A stretch of DNA of 9,566 bases from Trueperaceae bacterium (lineage in GTDB: Bacteria > Deinococcota > Deinococci > Deinococcales > Trueperaceae). The notes under the pieces were generated by a model. It made no database searches. It was given only the letters and a program-made list of their open reading frames with translations, and was not told where the DNA came from. Shown here in pieces: positions 6,073 through 9,566 of this stretch. The position numbers were made by a program, and so were the translations under genes. The stretch's first letter is position 1, and every line of letters begins with the position of its first letter. Location: the NCBI GenBank assembly GCA_007130355.1, contig SLSQ01000210.1, positions 1 to 9,566 of the forward strand, written 5' to 3'.

Positions 6073-6900
6073 TCAGTTCCGCTTGCGACCGGTGACCCAG
6101 TCGTAGCGGACGTCCTCGTCGACGATCTCGTGTCCGGCGCGGGTTCCGATCCCGGCGGCGCCGTCCACGGCGTACACGTGGCCTACGGCGTAGCTCGAGG
6201 CGTCGGAGGCCAGCCACATCACCAGGTTGCCGACCTCTTCGGGCTCGCCGGCTCGGGCGAGGGGAAGCGTGGGGATGCGCTTCGCGAGGCCCTCCTTCAT
6301 GCTCGGAGGCAGCGGCTTCGGCTGCGTGTCGATCAGTCCGGGGCTCACGCAGGTGACCAGGATGTCGTGCACGGCCAGTTCGATGGCGGCGACGCGGGTG
6401 AAGCTCTCGGTCGCGGCGCGACTGCTGGCGTACGCGGCGGCACCGGCGGAACCGCGGTTCGACACGCCGCTCGAGAAGTTGATGATCCGTCCGCCCTCGC
6501 CCTGATCGCGCAGCGCGATGCCGGCGGCCTGCGTCATCAGGAAGGTACCGCGGCAGTTGACGCCGTAGACGGTGTCCCAGACCTCGACGGTCTCTTCGAA
6601 CAGCGAGGCGTGCGGCGCCACGGCGGCGTTGTTCACGCACACGTCCAGCCGCCCGAAGGCATCGAACGCCGACTGCACGATGCTCTTGGCGCCGTCCGGC
6701 GTCGAAACGTCGGCGGTGACGGTGCGCACGACGTCGTCGCTCATCCCGTCGACGGTGCCGCTCAGGCCCTCCGCGTCGCGGTCCGCGGCGATCACCTTCG
6801 CGCCCGCGTCGACGAACTGGCGCACCATGGCGCGCCCGACGCCCCGTGCCGCTCCGGTCACGATCACCACGCGTCCGCTGAAATCGTACGTCACGTTCAT
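6073..6900 (-). CDS. Short-chain dehydrogenase/reductase (SDR) with YxxxR in place of YxxxK
   Basis: A 275-residue classical SDR, normally an NAD(P)-dependent alcohol/ketone oxidoreductase. Rossmann motif TGAARGVG (15-22), Asp40 in AADRD (an acidic residue after beta 2, favouring NAD), NNAA (90-93), structural Asn115 in VNCRGTF, Ser143/144 in INFSSG, Tyr157, and the SPG motif (186-188) are in order. The residue four after the catalytic Tyr is Arg161 (YASSR), not the near-invariant Lys; the codon reads CGC on the minus strand. The C-terminal YAVDGAAGIG replaces the usual VDGG ending and is followed by a tail of about 22 residues. ATG 6900 was chosen because AAGGAG (6906-6911) is 5 bases upstream; a GTG two codons earlier would overlap that ribosome-binding site. 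First gene of the SDR/hydroxyacid dehydrogenase pair and divergent from the M14 deacylase. Confidence 0.92.
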   Translation of the reverse strand: MNVTYDFSGRVVIVTGAARGVGRAMVRQFVDAGAKVIAADRDAEGLSGTVDGMSDDVVRTVTADVSTPDGAKSIVQSAFDAFGRLDVCVNNAAVAPHASLFEETVEVWDTVYGVNCRGTFLMTQAAGIALRDQGEGGRIINFSSGVSNRGSAGAAAYASSRAATESFTRVAAIELAVHDILVTCVSPGLIDTQPKPLPPSMKEGLAKRIPTLPLARAGEPEEVGNLVMWLASDASSYAVGHVYAVDGAAGIGTRAGHEIVDEDVRYDWVTGRKRN

Positions 6901-7110
6901 GCTCACTCCTTGGGTCGCGCCGCCACGTGGCCGCGCTCGGGTTCGGGGCCCGGTAGGGAGTCCTCGGCGCCGGGGCCCCTCGGCGGCGAGGATCGAATCT
7001 CGTGCGACGTCGCTCCGAATCGAGGTGCCGCGACGGTGGGCGGACGCCGCTCGGTCGAATCCGACACGTCACTCAGCGCATGCGCGGTCGCGATCGGAGG
7101 TACGAACGCG

Positions 7111-7139
7111 AGTATACGTGAAATCGCATTTCATGTCAT
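7111..7139 (-). promoter_or_regulatory. Predicted promoter of the SDR/hydroxyacid dehydrogenase pair
   Basis: On the minus strand, ATGACA (7139-7134, 5 of 6 to TTGACA) is followed after exactly 17 bases by TATACT (7116-7111, 5 of 6 to TATAAT). The spacer is almost entirely filled by the operator dyad, so a bound regulator would exclude RNA polymerase. The start would be near 7104. Confidence 0.6.
7119..7133. promoter_or_regulatory. Operator-like dyad TGAAAT-CGC-ATTTCA in the divergent promoter region
   Basis: TGAAATCGCATTTCA has perfect 6-bp arms. The symmetry extends to ACGTGAAAT and ATTTCATGT (7116-7136) with one mismatch. Compared with the dyad at 4878-4892 over the 20 bases starting at ATACG, only three positions differ. 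Two of these are paired positions that change together (T/A to C/G). The site lies between the -35 and -10 boxes of the predicted SDR promoter and about 107 bases upstream of the deacylase ATG, so it may control both directions. Confidence 0.72.
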
Positions 7140-7239
7140 GATCGGTCCGAACCGCCCGTCCGCTCCGTGCCGAACCCGCCTGACGCGAGGCGTCCCATCG
7201 GCCGCGACCGCCGCACGAACACGAACCGGAGGACCCACC

Positions 7240-8172
7240 ATGCCGAATCCCGACCTACTGCACGGCGCCACCTGGAACCGCATCGACCTTCCCGGCCCCC
7301 CCGAAGCGGGCACCGTGCCGCTGCGCTGGACCGAGATCGGCGACGGCGGCCCGCTCGTCACGATCACCTGCGGCGTGCACGGCGACGAAGGCCCGTGGAG
7401 CGCGATGGCCGTCCGCCGGGCCCTGTCGCGCGCGTCCGGCGACCTGACCGGCCGAATCCGCGTCGTGCTCGCCGCCAACCCGACCTCCGTCGCCGCCGAC
7501 GCGCGGACCTCGCCGCTCGACGGGCTCGACCTGAACCGGACCTTCCCCGGCAATGCGGAGGGCAGCCACACCGAGCGGCTCGCCGTCGCGCTGGCCGAGA
7601 TCGTCGAAGGCAGCGACCTGCTGATCGATCTGCACGGCGGCGGCAGCTGGTGCGTGAACGCGTTCACCTTCCGCTTCCCCGGCTCGGAACGCTTCGCGGA
7701 CGCCGTCGGCGCGCCGTTCGTCGTCGACATGCCGATCCGCAGCGGGAACCTGGCCGGCCACGTCTCCGAACACGGATCGAAGATCGTCGCGATCGAGATG
7801 GGCGGACGCTCGGTGGACGAACTCCTCTGGAAGGACCGGCTCGCCGACGGCATCGAGCGGATCCTGGCCGAGGCCGGTGCGCTCGCGCCGCGGCTCGCCG
7901 CACCCGAGCGTCCCTCCACCCAGGTCTCCGACCTGTCGGTCGTGCGGCCCGCCCACGGCGGCGTCCTCGTCCCCGAGCTACGCCAGGACGCGATCGGCTC
8001 GGTCGTTCCCGAGGGGACCCTGCTCGGAACCGTGCACGACCTGGGCACGATGGAACCGGTCGAAGAGCTGCGCGCCCCGCACGCCCGAACGGCGATGCTG
8101 CTGATCCGACCGCACGTGTGCGTCCTCGAAGGCGGCGCGATGACGTACGTGATCGGGCGCGCCGAAGGCTGA
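7240..8172 (+). CDS. M14-family zinc deacylase of the succinylglutamate desuccinylase/aspartoacylase (AstE/AspA) type
   Basis: A 310-residue zinc-dependent amidohydrolase. Relatives remove acyl groups from N-acylated amino acids (aspartoacylase, succinylglutamate desuccinylase, the N-acetyl-diaminobutyrate deacetylase DoeB). Zinc ligands are His47 and Glu50 in GVHGDEG and His132 in LLIDLHGGG. Asn99-Arg100 in LDLNRTFPG is the substrate carboxylate-binding pair, and Glu186 in IVAIEMGG fits the catalytic glutamate. Residues from about 232 to 290 (RPAHGGVLVPEL, GSVVPEGTLLGTV, RAP) look like the C-terminal barrel-sandwich domain common in this family. No signal peptide, so cytoplasmic: it would act after import. 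Start ATG 7240 has GGAGGA 6 bases upstream; a longer frame reaches back to 6025 only as antisense of the dehydrogenases. Divergent from the SDR gene and sharing its operator region, which argues that it belongs to the same catabolic module. Substrate unknown. Confidence 0.9.
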   Translation: MPNPDLLHGATWNRIDLPGPPEAGTVPLRWTEIGDGGPLVTITCGVHGDEGPWSAMAVRRALSRASGDLTGRIRVVLAANPTSVAADARTSPLDGLDLNRTFPGNAEGSHTERLAVALAEIVEGSDLLIDLHGGGSWCVNAFTFRFPGSERFADAVGAPFVVDMPIRSGNLAGHVSEHGSKIVAIEMGGRSVDELLWKDRLADGIERILAEAGALAPRLAAPERPSTQVSDLSVVRPAHGGVLVPELRQDAIGSVVPEGTLLGTVHDLGTMEPVEELRAPHARTAMLLIRPHVCVLEGGAMTYVIGRAEG

Positions 8173-8185
8173 GCACCGCGCCGGA

Positions 8186-8231
8186 ACGTGGCGCGGGCGC
8201 GGCCCGCCGGCCGGCTACGCACGCGCCACGT
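8186..8231 (+). terminator. Hairpin after the deacylase gene
   Basis: ACGTGGCGCG (8186-8195) is the exact complement of CGCGCCACGT (8222-8231). The GC-rich interior (GGCCCGCCGGCCGGC) can fold further. It starts 13 bases after the deacylase stop. No T tract follows, as with the other hairpins in this window. Confidence 0.5.
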
Positions 8232-8309
8232 CGCCCCGCACGACACGCCCGCGCCCCTTCATGGGGTACGGTTCTGTTTCGTACGACCTTCCCCCTGCCA
8301 GGAGTGCGA

Positions 8310-8333
8310 CTTGGCTGGACGCATCTAGCCAAG
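8310..8333 (+). promoter_or_regulatory. Leader hairpin in front of the DEAD-box helicase gene
   Basis: CTTGGCT (8310-8316) pairs perfectly with AGCCAAG (8327-8333) around a 10-base loop. The 3' arm ends at the first base of the ribosome-binding site GAGAGG (8333-8338), 9 bases before the ATG. A smaller inverted repeat GTACG/CGTAC (8266-8270, 8280-8284) lies further upstream. Structured leaders controlling translation are known for some bacterial DEAD-box helicase genes; regulation here is inferred. No clear promoter boxes were found between 8232 and 8310. Confidence 0.4.
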
Positions 8334-8347
8334 AGAGGCACCCAAGC

Positions 8348-9566
8348 ATGTCCTTCGAATCGTTCGAGTTCGACGCCCGCATCACGGCGGGCATCGCGGC
8401 GGCGCGTTACGTCGACCCCACCCCCATCCAGCGCGACGCCATCCCCGAGGTCCTCAAGGGCCGCGACGTGCTCGGCCTGGCGCAGACCGGCACCGGCAAG
8501 ACGGCGGCGTTCGTACTGCCGATGCTGCAGCGCCTGCTGGCCGGGCCGCGCGGCGTGGTGCGCGGCCTGATCGTGGCGCCCACTCGCGAGCTCGCCGAGC
8601 AGATCCACGGCGAGATCTCCACCCTGGGCCGCAAGACCGGCCTGCGCAGCGCCACCGTCTACGGCGGCGTCGGCAAGAACCCACAGGTCCGCGCGCTGCG
8701 CGGCCGCGCCGAGATCATCGTCGCCTGTCCCGGACGCCTGCTCGACCACGTGCGCGAGGGGGACGCCGACCTGTCGAAGGTCGAGGTCCTCGTCCTGGAC
8801 GAGGCCGACCACATGTTCGACATGGGCTTCCTGCCCGACGTCCGCCGGATCGTGCAGGCGGTTCCGAAGCGGTCGCAGCGGCTACTCTTCTCGGCCACCA
8901 TGCCGAACGAGATCCGGCACCTCGCCGATGCGGTCCTGAACGACCCGTTCACGATCGAGATCGCCCGCAGCCGACCGGCCGCGACCGTCGCCCACTCGAT
9001 GGTTCCGACCTCGAACGACCGCAAGACCGACCTGCTCCGCAAGCTGCTCGACGAGGTCGGCGCCGGCTCGACCCTGGTGTTCACGCGCACCAAGCACCGC
9101 GCCAAGCGCCTCGCGCAGCAGCTGAACCGGGACGGGTTCGACGTCGCCGCCCTGCAGGGCAACATGTCGCAGAACGCTCGGCAACGTGCGCTCGACGATT
9201 TCCGGCGCGGCAAGGTGCAGATCCTGGTCGCGACCGACATCGCGGCACGCGGGATCGACGTCTCCAAGGTTTCGCACGTGATGAACTACGACATCCCCGA
9301 CACCTCCGACGCCTACACGCACCGGCTCGGCCGCACCGGCCGGGCCGAGCGGACCGGCGACGCCTTCACCCTGCTCACGCGCGAGGACGGCAAGCAGCTC
9401 CGCCAGATCGAACAGGCGCTCGGCGAGAAGGTCGAACGCCGCATGGTCGACGGCTTCGGGGGCGAAGAGGTGCCCGAGAACCTGGCCTCCGGCCGGGTCG
9501 GCGGCGCCGCCGGGCGTCCGGGCGGAGGTGGACGTGGCGGGAACCGCGGCGGTGGCGGAAGCGGCC
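8348..9566 (+). CDS. DEAD-box ATP-dependent RNA helicase (RhlE/DeaD-like), 3' end cut by the window edge
   Basis: The frame opens at ATG 8348 and is still open at the window end, giving 406 residues. It unwinds RNA duplexes using ATP; relatives act in ribosome assembly, RNA decay and cold adaptation. All core motifs are present: Q motif PTPIQ with Gln28, motif I AQTGTGKT (45-52), Ia PTREL (78-82), II DEAD (151-154), III SAT (182-184), IV VFTRTK (244-249), V ATDIAARGID (295-304) and VI HRLGRTGR (325-332). The usual TPGR is CPGR (127-130), a mild deviation. After residue 380 the protein becomes Gly/Arg-rich (GGGGRGGNRGGGG), a probable RNA-binding tail that continues past the edge. AGAGG lies 9 bases before the start. 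No functional link to the catabolic genes is visible; the hairpin at 8186-8231 separates them. Confidence 0.97.
   Translation, partial: MSFESFEFDARITAGIAAARYVDPTPIQRDAIPEVLKGRDVLGLAQTGTGKTAAFVLPMLQRLLAGPRGVVRGLIVAPTRELAEQIHGEISTLGRKTGLRSATVYGGVGKNPQVRALRGRAEIIVACPGRLLDHVREGDADLSKVEVLVLDEADHMFDMGFLPDVRRIVQAVPKRSQRLLFSATMPNEIRHLADAVLNDPFTIEIARSRPAATVAHSMVPTSNDRKTDLLRKLLDEVGAGSTLVFTRTKHRAKRLAQQLNRDGFDVAALQGNMSQNARQRALDDFRRGKVQILVATDIAARGIDVSKVSHVMNYDIPDTSDAYTHRLGRTGRAERTGDAFTLLTREDGKQLRQIEQALGEKVERRMVDGFGGEEVPENLASGRVGGAAGRPGGGGRGGNRGGGGSG

Larger units (their letters stand above)
6901..7239. other. Divergent intergenic region between the SDR and deacylase genes (339 bases)
   Basis: No gene is visible here. 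The right half holds the operator (7119-7133) and the predicted minus-strand promoter (7111-7139). The left part, 6901 to about 7104, would be an unusually long SDR leader of roughly 200 bases. It contains a possible imperfect hairpin at 6962-6991 (CCTCG and CGCC pairing with GGCG and CGAGG across a G-G mismatch). I could not find a convincing plus-strand promoter for the deacylase. Its ribosome-binding site GGAGGA is at 7228-7233. Confidence 0.6.

Noticed and set aside
4976..7072. A 698-codon open frame that could be read as a long fusion protein ending in the hydroxyacid dehydrogenase
   Set aside because: Only codons from 6004 onward match the family and have a ribosome-binding site. The upstream portion is Arg-rich, low-complexity and is the SDR gene read in another frame.
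6025..8172. A 715-codon plus-strand frame extending the deacylase upstream
   Set aside because: The part before 7240 is antisense to the dehydrogenases and crosses the promoter region. The family domain begins at ATG 7240, with GGAGGA just before it.
7131..8246. Long minus-strand frames opposite the deacylase and the start of the helicase
   Set aside because: They are Arg/Ser/Pro-rich with no family features. The plus strand carries full sets of catalytic motifs.
1..9566. CRISPR arrays, insertion sequences, tRNA or rRNA genes, attachment sites
   Set aside because: No regularly spaced repeats, transposase or integrase motifs, terminal repeats with duplications, or tRNA/rRNA sequence patterns were seen.

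Overview
This is a GC-rich bacterial window with tightly packed genes and strong, purine-rich Shine-Dalgarno sequences. The solute-binding protein has an ordinary Sec signal peptide ending in Ala-Leu-Ala and no lipobox Cys. A soluble, periplasmic binding protein suggests a diderm host. A high-GC lineage such as Deinococcota/Trueperaceae or a proteobacterium would fit, but there is no rRNA or marker gene to settle it.

Layout: (1) 1-150, the C-terminal end of a plus-strand gene, possibly an oxidoreductase, closed by a perfect 18-bp hairpin. (2) 4784 down to 292, a minus-strand operon: family 5 (dipeptide/oligopeptide/opine/nickel type) solute-binding protein, a strong hairpin, a DppB-type permease, a DppC-type permease overlapping it by 4 bp, and a DapA/N-acetylneuraminate-lyase-superfamily aldolase or dehydratase. 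No ABC ATPase is present. (3) 6900 down to 4976, a second minus-strand pair: a short-chain dehydrogenase/reductase (SDR) and a D-2-hydroxyacid dehydrogenase. (4) 7240-8172 on plus, divergent from the SDR: an AstE/AspA-type zinc deacylase of the M14 family. (5) 8348 to the window end on plus: a DEAD-box RNA helicase running off the edge. It has a leader hairpin and is probably unrelated housekeeping.

The most informative non-coding signal is a 15-bp dyad, TGAAAY-N3-RTTTCA, found twice. One copy lies just downstream of a clear sigma-70-type promoter for the transport operon. The other lies exactly in the spacer of a predicted promoter for the SDR/dehydrogenase pair, in the gap shared with the deacylase. 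The copies share the flank ATACG, and two of their three differences are compensating changes that keep the dyad symmetric. I infer one repressor, possibly IclR/KdgR-like and not encoded here, controlling both minus-strand operons and perhaps the deacylase.

Taken together, genes 2-4 look like a substrate-inducible import and catabolism module. The transporter would bring in an amide-linked or N-acylated compound (or an opine or peptide), the M14 enzyme would hydrolyse an amide, the two dehydrogenases would interconvert hydroxy and keto groups, and the DapA-like enzyme would cleave or dehydrate a keto acid. The substrate is unknown. Two catalytic oddities deserve attention: the SDR carries YxxxR instead of YxxxK, and the DapA-like protein lacks the DapA-defining Thr-Thr pair and the usual Tyr.
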